NCBI GenBank assembly: GCA_903889245.1
Contig: CAISWQ010000087.1
Location: forward strand, 1 to 64,000
DNA: 64,000 bases
Reading direction: 5' to 3'
DNA from: an uncultured Lentisphaerota bacterium
GTDB lineage: Bacteria > Verrucomicrobiota > Kiritimatiellia > CAIQIC01
Shown: positions 27,042-38,579 of the stretch, piece by piece
Layout: every line of letters begins with the position of its first letter
Numbering within the stretch: the first letter of the stretch is position 1
The notes under the pieces: generated by a model
Told to the model about the DNA's origin: nothing
Seen by the model: the letters and a program-made list of their open reading frames with translations, nothing else
Database searches by the model: none
Translations under genes and position numbers: made by a program

Positions 27042-28626
27042 GCAAATCACCGAACACATCATCGAACTGGCGGTGCTGGCCGCCATCCTCGTCATCGGCT
27101 GGCTGATCGGCTTGCCGTTGCGGCGGCGCGCGGCACGCCACCCCACCCCGCTCGGCGCGCTGCTGGAGCCGCTGGCGACGCCGCTCGTCGTGCTGCTGCT
27201 CTCCGCGCTGCTCCGGCTCGCCGGCGACGCGCTGCCGCGCTTCTCCGCGCTGGGCAACGACAAGCTGCTGACCGCGTGGCTGGCCATCTGGGCGGTGGTC
27301 ACCGCGCTCGCGCTGCTGGAAGGTCTGGTCGCCATCTTCTTCCGGCTGCGCGGCGCGGCCTTCCCGCTCCCCGGCCTGCTGCGCAACCTTGCCCGCGGCC
27401 TGCTGCTCGGCGCGGCCGTGCTCGCCGTCCTGCGCTATGGCATGGGCGTGAACATCTCGCCGCTGCTGGCCTCCACCGCGCTGATCACCGCGATCATCGG
27501 CTTCGCGTTGCAGGGCGTGCTCGGCAACCTGCTCGCCGGCATGTCCATCCACATCACGCGTTCGCTGCGGCCCGGCGACTGGATCAGCGCCGGCGAGACC
27601 GAGGGCGAGGTGCTCCAGACCAACTGGCGCGAGACGCACCTGCGCAGCACCGCCGGCCACACGCTGATCGTCCCCAACAGCAAGCTCGCCGACGCGACGG
27701 TCCATAACATGAGCTGGCCCACACCCGTCCGCCGCCACTCGCTCTATGTCGGCGCCAGCTACGAAGCCGCGCCGGCCGAGGTCATCGCCGCGCTGTTGGA
27801 ATCCGCCGCCGCCGTGCCCGAGGTCCTGCGCGATCCCGCGCCCGCCGCCTTCCCCATCGAGTTCAAGGATTTCGGTATCAACTATGAACTGCGCATCTGG
27901 ACCAGCCAGCACCAGCGGCGCACGCCGATCAGCGGCGAGGTCAACCGGATGATCTGGTATCAGTTCAAGCGCCGCCACATCGAGATTCCGTTCCCGATGA
28001 GCGACAAGCTGCTGTGCGACTTCATGGAGGTCGTCAACCACCAGAAGCATCAGCCGCCGGCCGAGCGCGAAGCCGCGCGCCGCGTCCGCGCGCTCCAGCG
28101 CAGCGATTTCCTCACGCGCCTGTTTGTGGACGCCGCCGGCCAGCCGCTGCTCGCGGAGGCCGACCTCGCGCAGCTTGCGCCGTTGCTGCGCTTCGTCCGC
28201 TACACCGCCGGCGAGACGATTTTCCGCCAGGGCGACACCGGCGAAAGCTGCTATGTGATCGCCGGCGGCAAGCTGCGCGGCCGCGTGGAATACCAGGACA
28301 GCACGCCGCCCGCCGACTTCGATCTGCCCGCCGGCGCGCTCTGCGGCGAGATGAGCCTCGTCACCGGCCTGCCGCGCACCGCCACGCTGACCGCGCCGGA
28401 GGAGGTCGAGCTGTTGGAGATTTCGATGGAGGCGTTCGCGCGCCTGCTCGCGCTGCGGCCGGAGCTGCCGGAGAGGCTCGCCTCGCTCGTCGCCGACCGC
28501 GCCGCGCAGAACGCGCAAAACTACGAGCGCCTGAAAGCCGTCGGCGCCACCACCCTCGTCCTCAAGCGCGACAGCCTGCTCCAGCGCTTCAAGCGCCTGC
28601 TCGGTTTTGCCGCCAGCCGCGGCTGA
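27034..28626 (+). CDS. MscS-family channel with C-terminal cyclic-nucleotide-binding domain (bCNG-like)
   Basis: A 530-residue protein. Four to five N-terminal hydrophobic segments (residues 5-140) lead to the MscS core (TALITAIIGFALQGVLGNLLAG, the pore-lining helix region, then the beta domain GDWISAGETEGEV). A CAP/CNB-like domain occupies about 375-500, with GETIFRQGDTGESCYVIAGG and a phosphate-binding-cassette-like GALCGEMSLVTGLPRTATL. Channels of this design (bCNG) have been reported to open on cAMP. It overlaps the MBL hydrolase gene, tying it to the nearby cyclase. Its stop is 2 bp from a palindrome array. Confidence 0.92.
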   Translation: MDKQITEHIIELAVLAAILVIGWLIGLPLRRRAARHPTPLGALLEPLATPLVVLLLSALLRLAGDALPRFSALGNDKLLTAWLAIWAVVTALALLEGLVAIFFRLRGAAFPLPGLLRNLARGLLLGAAVLAVLRYGMGVNISPLLASTALITAIIGFALQGVLGNLLAGMSIHITRSLRPGDWISAGETEGEVLQTNWRETHLRSTAGHTLIVPNSKLADATVHNMSWPTPVRRHSLYVGASYEAAPAEVIAALLESAAAVPEVLRDPAPAAFPIEFKDFGINYELRIWTSQHQRRTPISGEVNRMIWYQFKRRHIEIPFPMSDKLLCDFMEVVNHQKHQPPAEREAARRVRALQRSDFLTRLFVDAAGQPLLAEADLAQLAPLLRFVRYTAGETIFRQGDTGESCYVIAGGKLRGRVEYQDSTPPADFDLPAGALCGEMSLVTGLPRTATLTAPEEVELLEISMEAFARLLALRPELPERLASLVADRAAQNAQNYERLKAVGATTLVLKRDSLLQRFKRLLGFAASRG

Positions 28627-28628
28627 TG

Positions 28629-28738
28629 TTCCAGGGATTGGAAGACGGCAGGGCTGTTTTTTCCAAGGATTGGAAAAAGGGGCTCGTCTTTATTCCAAGC
28701 CTTGGAAAATCGTGCCGTGGATTTTCCAAGCCTTGGAA
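28629..28738. repeat. Phased palindrome cluster 5 (four copies)
   Basis: Copies at 28629-28643 (TTCCAGGGATTGGAA), 28661-28675 (TTCCAAGGATTGGAA), 28693-28707 and 28724-28738 (TTCCAAGCCTTGGAA) have centres 32, 32 and 31 bp apart. The spacer between copies 3 and 4 also shares a CCGnGGATTTT segment with the array in the cyclase gene, so the two arrays are copies of one composite unit. Confidence 0.92.
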
Positions 28739-28985
28739 GACCGCGCCTGACAGCGGGGGTTGTCCACCACCGGTTTTCACCACACGGCCAGACACAAGCC
28801 GGGAATTTTGTGCGGGCGGAAAAAAAACTTTGCAAGCGGGGCGGGTTGTGGTTAAGTCGCGCCCCGTTTCCGGCCTGCAACGTCACGCCGACGCCGACCG
28901 CACGCTGCCGAGTTCGTTGTCACCAGTTTTCGCAGTCAACGGCTCGCGGTGTGTGCGCAGGACGGATGAGTTTACAGGAGCCAAA
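28739..28985 (+). promoter_or_regulatory. Leader region of the PFOR operon with a candidate promoter
   Basis: This stretch separates the palindrome array from nifJ. TTGCAA (28830-28835) and TAAGTC (28853-28858) are 17 bp apart and could be a promoter, giving a leader of about 120 nt. An A-run (28819-28827) lies just upstream of the -35. AGGAG precedes the ATG at 28986. I see no riboswitch fold I can name. Confidence 0.35.
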
Positions 28986-32555
<3,570 letters not shown>

Positions 32556-32587
32556 ACAACCATTCACCCCAAGAAAGGCAACCCATC

Positions 32588-33598
32588 ATGAACCTGAAAA
32601 CAAAGTACATGGGCCTGGAGCTCAAGAACCCGCTCGTCGCTTCCGCCGGCCCGCTCTCCGACTCCCTCGACAACCTGAAGAAGCTGGAGGACGGCGGCGT
32701 CAGCGCCATCGTCATGTTCTCGCTGTTCGAGGAGCAGCTCAAGGCCGAGGCCAACGCCCTCCACTCGCAGCTCGAAGCGGGCACGGAGAGCTTCGCCGAG
32801 TCCACCAGCTACTTCCCGCAGGCCAGCGACTATATGGTCGGCCCGGAGCAGTACCTTGAACTGCTCAACAAGGCCACGCAGCAGGTGCAGCTCCCGATCA
32901 TCGGCAGCCTCAACGGCATCTCGTCCGAGGGCTGGATCGAGTACGCGCGCAAGATGCAGGACGCCGGCGCGCAGGGCATCGAGCTGAACATCTACTACAT
33001 GCCCACCGATCCCAAGCTCTCCGCGAGCGCGATCGAGAAGGAATACGTCGCGGTGGTCGCGGCGGTGAAGGCCGCGGTCACCGTCCCGGTCGCCGTCAAG
33101 CTCTCCCCTTACTTCACCTCGACCGCCAACATGGCCCGCAAGCTCAAGCGCGCCGGCGCCGACGCGCTCGTCCTCTTCAACCGGTTCTACCAGCCGGACT
33201 TTGACCTCGACGAGCTCGCCGTCGCGCCGACGCTCGAATTGAGCACGGCCAACGAAATCCGCCTGCCGCTGCGCTGGATCGCGATTCTGCGCAGCCAGCT
33301 CCGCCTCTCGCTGGCCGCGACCACCGGCGTACAGAGCGCCGCGGAAGTGGCGAAGTATATCCTCGCCGGCGCCGACGTGGTGATGAGCACCAGCGCGCTG
33401 CTCAACCGCGGCCCCGCCCACGCCGCCCAGTTGCTCGCCGACCTCGAGGCCTGGATGAAGGCCAAGGAGTACACCAGCGTCAAGCAGATGAAGGGCGCGA
33501 TGAGCCTCAAGAGCGTCGCCGACCCGACCGCCTTCGAGCGCGGCAACTACATCAAGATCATCGAAAAGTACAAAGCCGAATACAGCTTGCCCGTGTAA
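32588..33598 (+). CDS. Dihydroorotate dehydrogenase-like FMN protein
   Basis: A 336-residue TIM-barrel protein of the DHOD superfamily. It starts MNLKTKYMGLELKNPLVASAGPL and shows the barrel strands GSLNGIS, GIELNIYY and VAVKLSPYF, and the C-terminal phosphate-binding region GADVVMSTSALL. Members of this DHOD-like subgroup often lie next to PFOR genes and are not the pyrimidine enzyme of the organism. Its real substrate is unknown. It is 32 nt after nifJ and 27 nt before the ferredoxin gene, so the three probably form one transcript. Confidence 0.9.
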   Translation: MNLKTKYMGLELKNPLVASAGPLSDSLDNLKKLEDGGVSAIVMFSLFEEQLKAEANALHSQLEAGTESFAESTSYFPQASDYMVGPEQYLELLNKATQQVQLPIIGSLNGISSEGWIEYARKMQDAGAQGIELNIYYMPTDPKLSASAIEKEYVAVVAAVKAAVTVPVAVKLSPYFTSTANMARKLKRAGADALVLFNRFYQPDFDLDELAVAPTLELSTANEIRLPLRWIAILRSQLRLSLAATTGVQSAAEVAKYILAGADVVMSTSALLNRGPAHAAQLLADLEAWMKAKEYTSVKQMKGAMSLKSVADPTAFERGNYIKIIEKYKAEYSLPV

Positions 33599-33625
33599 CC
33601 CACCCACCCGAAAGGAACGAAGCAC

Positions 33626-33811
33626 ATGAAAGCCACCGTAGATGCCGGCACCTGCACCGGCTGCGAACTCTGCGTCCAGGTCTGCCCCGACGTGTTCGAG
33701 ATCGTGGAAGGCGTCGCCAAGGCCAAAGTGGACGTGGTCCCCGCCGGGGCCGAAGCCGCCTGCAAAGAAGCGGCGGATAGCTGCCCGGTCGCCTGTATCG
33801 CCCTCGGCTAA
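33626..33811 (+). CDS. 4Fe-4S ferredoxin (single cluster)
   Basis: A 61-residue ferredoxin with CTGCELCVQVCP (residues 10-21) and a fourth-region CPVAC near residue 53. This is the pattern of a small monocluster ferredoxin with a possible disulfide, as in Thermotoga/Pyrococcus-type proteins. It is a natural electron acceptor for the PFOR encoded just upstream and could carry electrons to HdrA. A strong hairpin follows at 33831-33862. Confidence 0.93.
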   Translation: MKATVDAGTCTGCELCVQVCPDVFEIVEGVAKAKVDVVPAGAEAACKEAADSCPVACIALG

Positions 33812-33830
33812 GACCGTCCCCGCCACACCG

Positions 33831-33862
33831 CACCAGCCCGCCGGCAAACCGGCGGGCTGGTG
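33831..33862. terminator. Perfect 14-bp hairpin between convergent genes
   Basis: CACCAGCCCGCCGG is followed by a CAAA loop and its exact complement CCGGCGGGCTGGTG. It lies 20 bp after the ferredoxin stop and opposite a convergent gene, so it may terminate in either direction. There is no U-tract, so intrinsic termination is uncertain. Confidence 0.6.
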
Positions 33863-33892
33863 TTAGGCGCAACCGCCGCCCCGCCCGCGCCC

Positions 33893-33938
33893 GTCCAAAG
33901 CTGGGAACCCCCGCCCGCCCTTTTTCCAAGGTTTGGAA
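33893..33938. repeat. Phased palindrome cluster 6 (one good, one decayed copy)
   Basis: TTCCAAGGTTTGGAA (33924-33938) has a decayed partner GTCCAAAGCTGGGAA (33893-33907), centres 31 bp apart. It lies between the terminator hairpin and the end of the minus-strand gene. Confidence 0.7.
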
Positions 33939-34008
33939 GACCAGCACCGCAGAGGGACGCCGCGGCGCACGGCGGCGGCAGCAGCGGCTGACCAGCCGCC
34001 GGGGCGGG

Positions 34009-35349
34009 TCAGGGAAGGTGGTTGGGTTTGAGGATGAAGAGGCTCAAGCCGATGGCCCAGGCGTCTTCCCACTTCAGGCGTTTGAGTTCGTGGCCCGCGC
34101 CAAAGCCGTCGGTCAGCAGCACCGCGCCAGTCTTGGTGTTGTAGCCAATCAGCAGCCGCGGCAGGAAGACGCAACTGCCGGTGACGTTCAGCCCCTCCTC
34201 CGGCACCTTGCCCATCATGCAGTGCCAGATCAATGGCACCCCGGCTTCCACGCTCTTGCTGACTTCGCCCTTGAAGCGGTTGAAGTCCACGGTGCGCTTG
34301 GCCTTGGCCGTGCGGAGCAGGTCCAGGTCCATGTTCCAGTAGAGGCGGCAGATGTCGTTGCCGGCGCTTTCGAGCGAGACCTTGGTCAGCTTGGCGGCGG
34401 TGGCCGCGTGGTTATAGTCCTGCACCAGCCGCTGAAAATCGCGCTGCTCGATGTCCTGCACCACCACCAGCCGCAGGCCCAGCTTCTGGGCGATCTTCTT
34501 CAGCGAGTCGCGCAGGCTGTTGAAGCTGTTGCCGCTGGCGGCAGCCAGGCTGTCGCTGACCTGCCCCACCTGGTATTGGTCGAAGTTCAAGCCGTAATAG
34601 CGCAGCACGCGCTCGGTGGTGGCGGAGAGCGGGCTGCCCTTGGCCGAGCCCATCACCATGGGCACCTCCAACAGCACATCGCCGTTGGCTTCGCGCTTGA
34701 TCCGCGCCTTGAGGTCGGCCGCCGTGCGCGGCTTGGCCGCGCTGGCGGCGGCGGGTACGCCCGCCGCCGGGGTCTGCCGCAGGCGGATGAAGTCAGCGCG
34801 GAAGTCCAGCTTGCGGCCTTCCAGCACCTGCGCCTTCAACGCGCTCCACTCCAGTTCCGTGCGCGTCGTGGCGTTGGTCCAGGCACAACGTTGAACCTTG
34901 GTGCGCGCCGGGCCGGGCAGGTCCGGCAGCGGGAGGGCCGCCTGGCCCGCCCACGCGGATAGTTCCTTTTGGGCCCGCTCCAGTTGCTCCTCGAACTGGA
35001 ACGGGTTGATCGCCCCGCTTTCGGCGCGGCCATAGAACATGACGACCAGATGGGCCAGCCTGCCGCCCTCAAACGTGGCGCGCGCCTCATGCGACTTGAG
35101 GCCGGCAAACTGGAGGCCCTCGCCGCCCGTCAGGGCCTGGCCACGCTGCACATCGCTCCACAGGAAGCCGAGGCTGTGCGCGACCTGCTGGAACGCGTCC
35201 TGATTCATGGTCCAGAGGTTGGGCCAGGCGCAGAGCGTTTCGAGCTGGCGCGGCGGAGCGGCGGGCTTGGGCGCGGCGACCACGGCAAGGAACGTGAGCA
35301 GTACGCTGCAACACGCGCGGCACACCAACTGACAACGGGTCCGGTTCAT
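34009..35349 (-). CDS. Exported C39-like papain-fold protein, probably catalytically dead
   Basis: A 446-residue protein with a signal sequence (CSVLLTFLAVVAAP). The C-terminal half (from residue about 215) resembles the C39-like peptidase domain common in Verrucomicrobia: VPMVMGSAKGSPLSATTERV then LRYYGLNFDQYQV, GVPLIWHCMMG, and a final LLIGYNTKTGAVLLTDGFGAGHELKR. In active relatives, as I recall them, the KGYC and HMRLIIGYN positions carry the catalytic Cys and His. Here they read KGSP and LPRLLIGYN, so both appear lost. AAGGA precedes the chosen ATG. A binding or structural role is inferred. Confidence 0.6.
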   Translation of the reverse strand: MNRTRCQLVCRACCSVLLTFLAVVAAPKPAAPPRQLETLCAWPNLWTMNQDAFQQVAHSLGFLWSDVQRGQALTGGEGLQFAGLKSHEARATFEGGRLAHLVVMFYGRAESGAINPFQFEEQLERAQKELSAWAGQAALPLPDLPGPARTKVQRCAWTNATTRTELEWSALKAQVLEGRKLDFRADFIRLRQTPAAGVPAAASAAKPRTAADLKARIKREANGDVLLEVPMVMGSAKGSPLSATTERVLRYYGLNFDQYQVGQVSDSLAAASGNSFNSLRDSLKKIAQKLGLRLVVVQDIEQRDFQRLVQDYNHAATAAKLTKVSLESAGNDICRLYWNMDLDLLRTAKAKRTVDFNRFKGEVSKSVEAGVPLIWHCMMGKVPEEGLNVTGSCVFLPRLLIGYNTKTGAVLLTDGFGAGHELKRLKWEDAWAIGLSLFILKPNHLP

Positions 35350-35415
35350 GGCCAAATCCTTTTCGTTTGACGCCTGCGGGGGCAAAGCGTAGATATGCCG
35401 CAAACAGAGGCCTCA

Positions 35416-36135
35416 ATGAAAGTGCAAAATCTCCCGCGCCGTCTGCCGCTGCTGCTGTGTTCAGCCCTGCTGCTGGCGCGCGCCACCACCGCAGAACCCG
35501 ACCAGGAATGGTGGCAAGGGTTCGAGTTGGGCACGCGCGTCACCTGGACCTACCTCACCGACAACAAGCGGCCGGTCAGCGCCACCACCGAGTCCATGGG
35601 CAGTTTCTACGGCAGCATCAACCAGCTTGATGTGCATCAGGACTACCTGCCGCTGAAAGTGTTCGTGGCGTACCGCTTCTGTCCTTATGGCGGCCTGGAG
35701 CTTTCCTGGGATTCCTTGAGCGTCAAGACCCTCACCCGCTCCGATGGCCACACCGATGGCGACTTGAACTATTGGGGTCCGGCCTTCAGCGTCTTTGTGC
35801 GCTATCCGTGGGAGCATGGCCTGACCCCGTACGCGGGCGCCGGCCTGTCCTATTACTTTGTGAATTTCGACGAAGACCCCCAGTGGCACCGGCCGCCGGG
35901 TCGCCCCCTGGTGCAGACCTTGGATTTCGACCGGACGTGGGGCGCTTTGGTTTATGCCGGGATCATCTGGACCTTTGCCGAACAATGGTCGGCCGATTTC
36001 CACCTGCGCTACACCAAGGTGCAGGACGCCGTCGGCACCCACTGGCAGGGTCCTGACGGGCGCGACTACGGCGGCGAACCGCACATCCCCTTGAGCAACA
36101 TCACCACCGGCCTCGGCGTTCGTTACAGCTTCTGA
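35416..36135 (+). CDS. Outer-membrane beta-barrel protein
   Basis: A 239-residue exported protein. After a signal peptide (LPLLLCSALLLARATTAE) it alternates short amphipathic strands with aromatic girdles (GLELSWDSLSV, ALVYAGIIWTF, SADFHLRYTKV). It ends GLGVRYSF; a terminal Phe is the usual signal for insertion by the BAM machinery. About eight strands fit an OmpA/OmpW-like small barrel. The ATG at 35416 has AGAGG upstream. The next gene starts 35 nt downstream and encodes another exported protein. Ligand unknown. Confidence 0.75.
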   Translation: MKVQNLPRRLPLLLCSALLLARATTAEPDQEWWQGFELGTRVTWTYLTDNKRPVSATTESMGSFYGSINQLDVHQDYLPLKVFVAYRFCPYGGLELSWDSLSVKTLTRSDGHTDGDLNYWGPAFSVFVRYPWEHGLTPYAGAGLSYYFVNFDEDPQWHRPPGRPLVQTLDFDRTWGALVYAGIIWTFAEQWSADFHLRYTKVQDAVGTHWQGPDGRDYGGEPHIPLSNITTGLGVRYSF

Positions 36136-36170
36136 TCCGACACCGCGCCACCCGCGTTGAGCCCATCCCT

Positions 36171-37634
36171 ATGCAACCGCGCCAATTTCCTGTCCTGTGC
36201 CTCTCCCTGCTGGCACTGCCACTTGTTTGTTGCGCGGCAGAGGTCGCGGCGTGGAGCGTGCCGGAGCCGCGCGGCAGCTACGCGGTCGTCGTCAGCCGCG
36301 CGACCTATGCGCTGCCCAAATGGCGCGCGGTGGTGGACGCGCTCCGCACCAGGCACGACGGCGCGTGCGTCATCTATAAGGAGACGCTGACCGGGGCGCG
36401 CGCGCCGCTGGCCGCACTGCATCCGCGTTACGTCGCGCTCGTCGCGCGGCCGGAGGAGGCCGGACAAAATTTTGTCGTCGCCGCGCACCGGTTGCTGCGC
36501 ACGCTTGATGAGGATCCCTACACCGACGCGCAGTGGGGCATCGTCACCGGCTACACGCCGGAGGACGCGCTCAAGCTGGCGCAAGCGCGCCCGCCGCTCG
36601 TCGTGCGCCGCGGACTCGGCGGCACCTCGGCGCTCGACCTCGGCCCGTTCGTCGAGGGGCGCAAGTTCGACGAGGGCAAGGCCGGCAAGTACTGGATCAA
36701 GTCCGCCGACGGGAAAACGGAGGAGAAGCCCGCGCCGCCCGATACGACCGCGCTGATCACCGAGGCGCTGAACAAGTTCCAGCCCGACCTCTTCATGACC
36801 AGCGGCCACGCGACGCCCGACGACTGGCAGATCGGCTACAGTCACCGCGACGGCCAGTTCCGGTGCAGCGCGGGGCAAGTCATCGGCATTGACCGTAAAG
36901 GCGTACACTTCCCGGTGCGCTCGCCGAATCCGAAAATTTATCTGCCGTCGGGCAACTGCCTGATCGGGCAAATCCACCAGCCGAACTGCATGGCGCTTTC
37001 CTTCCTCCGCAGCACGGGCGTCGTGCAGATGTTCGGCTATGTGGTGCCGACCTTCTTTGGCTTCGCCGGTTGGGGTGTGAACGATTACTTCCTTGGCCGG
37101 CCGGGCTCGTGTACGTTCGCGCAGGCGGTCCTCTTCAATCAGCTCGCGCTCGTGCACCAGCTCGAAACGCGCTTCCCGGACATCGCGCGGAAAAATCTCG
37201 GCACGCTCGACACCAACCAGCTCGGCGCAGAAGCGCAGAAGCTCGGCACCAGCGACCGCGACGCGCTCGGCCTGCTCTGGGATCGCGACGTGCTCGCCTT
37301 CTACGGCGACCCGGCGTGGCAGGCGGGCTTCGCCAAGCCGAATCTGGCGTGGAATGCCGAACTGAAAGCCACCGGCGAAATTCACACGCTGCGCCTGACG
37401 ACGACGCGCGCCGGTAACTGGGGCGGCCGCCCGCAAGTCTTCGCGCTGCCCAAACGCCTCGGCCCGGCGACCGTTCAGCAAGGCGGCGACTATAAACCGG
37501 TGATCACCGACGACTTCGTGTTGCTGCCGCTCAAGGGCGACTTTGCCGCCAACCAGACCATCGAGCTTGTCTTCCGCGCGCCGCTTCTGCCGGCGACACC
37601 CACCACTGCCCAAGCCGCGCCCATCGCGAAATAG
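36171..37634 (+). CDS. Exported caspase-fold (clan CD) cysteine peptidase-like protein
   Basis: A 487-residue protein with a signal peptide (FPVLCLSLLALPLVCCAAE). The central part has a His-Cys dyad pattern of gingipain/caspase-like (clan CD) enzymes: a strand ending in LFMTSGHATPDDW with the putative catalytic His, and after about 60 residues IYLPSGNCLIGQI with the putative catalytic Cys. The C-terminal segment is beta-rich. This is a family-level inference from motif order and spacing; no exact family is recognised. It is 35 nt downstream of the barrel gene. Confidence 0.55.
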   Translation: MQPRQFPVLCLSLLALPLVCCAAEVAAWSVPEPRGSYAVVVSRATYALPKWRAVVDALRTRHDGACVIYKETLTGARAPLAALHPRYVALVARPEEAGQNFVVAAHRLLRTLDEDPYTDAQWGIVTGYTPEDALKLAQARPPLVVRRGLGGTSALDLGPFVEGRKFDEGKAGKYWIKSADGKTEEKPAPPDTTALITEALNKFQPDLFMTSGHATPDDWQIGYSHRDGQFRCSAGQVIGIDRKGVHFPVRSPNPKIYLPSGNCLIGQIHQPNCMALSFLRSTGVVQMFGYVVPTFFGFAGWGVNDYFLGRPGSCTFAQAVLFNQLALVHQLETRFPDIARKNLGTLDTNQLGAEAQKLGTSDRDALGLLWDRDVLAFYGDPAWQAGFAKPNLAWNAELKATGEIHTLRLTTTRAGNWGGRPQVFALPKRLGPATVQQGGDYKPVITDDFVLLPLKGDFAANQTIELVFRAPLLPATPTTAQAAPIAK

Positions 37635-37643
37635 GCGGACGGT

Positions 37644-38375
37644 TTAGTTCAGCGGCTTGATCCGAACGTTCTTGAACTGGATCTGCATGGGCTGGCCGGC
37701 ATGGATTTGCAGCGCGAGGACGCCGGACTTGGCCGCCTTGCTGGCCTGCTCATCCACCACGTCCACGGTTTGCTTGCCGTTGATGAAGTGCTGGAGATGG
37801 TTCCCCTTGGCGATGATGGCGATGTCGTTCCAGTCGCTGGCCTTGATCGTGGCCTGAATGGCCTTGGAATCGCCGCAACTGCCGACCACTTCCACCGCGC
37901 CTTTTTTGGGTTTGGCGGAATTCTCGCGAACGATGATCTTATCGCCGCGCTTGCAGAGGATGCCGCGTCCACCTTCTTCATAGAGGCCCCCGGTGTGGGT
38001 CGGGCCGGTTTCCAGATCGGCCTGGTAGCCGCGGACGACGAAATTTTCGAAGGCCGTGCTGCGATATTGGATGCCGGAGTTGCCCCAGGCGTTCGTGCCG
38101 AAGCGGAAGGAGAGGCGCAGTTCAAAATCGCCGACCACGAGATCTTTATCGCCGTCGCGGGCGATGAGGAAGTTGTTGCCCTGCGCCGGATTCTCTTTGG
38201 TCGTGCTGCCCGTGATGGCGCCATCCTGCACGGACCAGTGATTGGTGCGGCCCGCCCAACCGATGAGGTCCTTCCCGTTGAACAGGCTCGTGAACCCCGG
38301 CTCGACCTCCTGCGCCCGGACGGTGCAGAGGACCAGACCGAGGACGAATGCGGCGCGACCCAACTTGTGCTTCAT
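37644..38375 (-). CDS. DUF1080 (3-keto-glycoside hydrolase-like) exported protein
   Basis: A 243-residue exported concanavalin-like lectin fold protein. It has a signal peptide and the typical DUF1080 features: FTSLFNGKDLIGW, a GNSGIQYRS strand, GYQADLE, and the conserved GGLYEEGGRGIL loop. DUF1080 proteins have been shown in gut Bacteroides to cleave 3-keto-glycosides made by Gfo/Idh-type dehydrogenases. Three such oxidoreductases lie between 40285 and 44113, so this gene probably belongs to that pathway. It is convergent with the preceding peptidase-like gene. Confidence 0.9.
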   Translation of the reverse strand: MKHKLGRAAFVLGLVLCTVRAQEVEPGFTSLFNGKDLIGWAGRTNHWSVQDGAITGSTTKENPAQGNNFLIARDGDKDLVVGDFELRLSFRFGTNAWGNSGIQYRSTAFENFVVRGYQADLETGPTHTGGLYEEGGRGILCKRGDKIIVRENSAKPKKGAVEVVGSCGDSKAIQATIKASDWNDIAIIAKGNHLQHFINGKQTVDVVDEQASKAAKSGVLALQIHAGQPMQIQFKNVRIKPLN

Positions 38376-38488
38376 TTGCTATTCCTCCAGCCGGGCGCCA
38401 CGCGCCGCAGCCGCCCGCCAATAACCACACGCGCCGCGTAGCGTCAAGTGGCATCTACGCTGGGCGCCCAGCGCCCCGGTCGGCGAAT

Positions 38489-38534
38489 TTCCAAGCCTTG
38501 GAAAAATTTTCGGCGACTTTTCCAAGGCTTGGAA
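38489..38534. repeat. Phased palindrome cluster 7 (pair)
   Basis: TTCCAAGCCTTGGAA (38489-38503) and its opposite-strand form TTCCAAGGCTTGGAA (38520-38534) have centres 31 bp apart. They sit in a divergent promoter region between the DUF1080 and SGNH genes. Confidence 0.88.
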
Positions 38535-38579
38535 ATAGACTGCGCCGCGCGTTGCACTTTCAACCCAGAGGAGAAAATC

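Noticed and set aside
24185-28738. CRISPR-like array (short palindromic repeats with regular spacers)
   Set aside because: Repeats are 15-19 bp, spacers about 16 bp, clusters hold two to four copies, one lies inside a gene, and there are no cas genes or leader.
28629-28738. Palindromes as intrinsic terminators of the channel gene
   Set aside because: The same unit occurs in divergent promoter regions and within a coding sequence, and there is no consistent U-tract.
28014-28985. N-terminal extension of PFOR through the channel gene and the palindrome array
   Set aside because: The true PFOR N-terminus and a good ribosome-binding site are at 28986; upstream codons are the channel gene in another frame and repeats.
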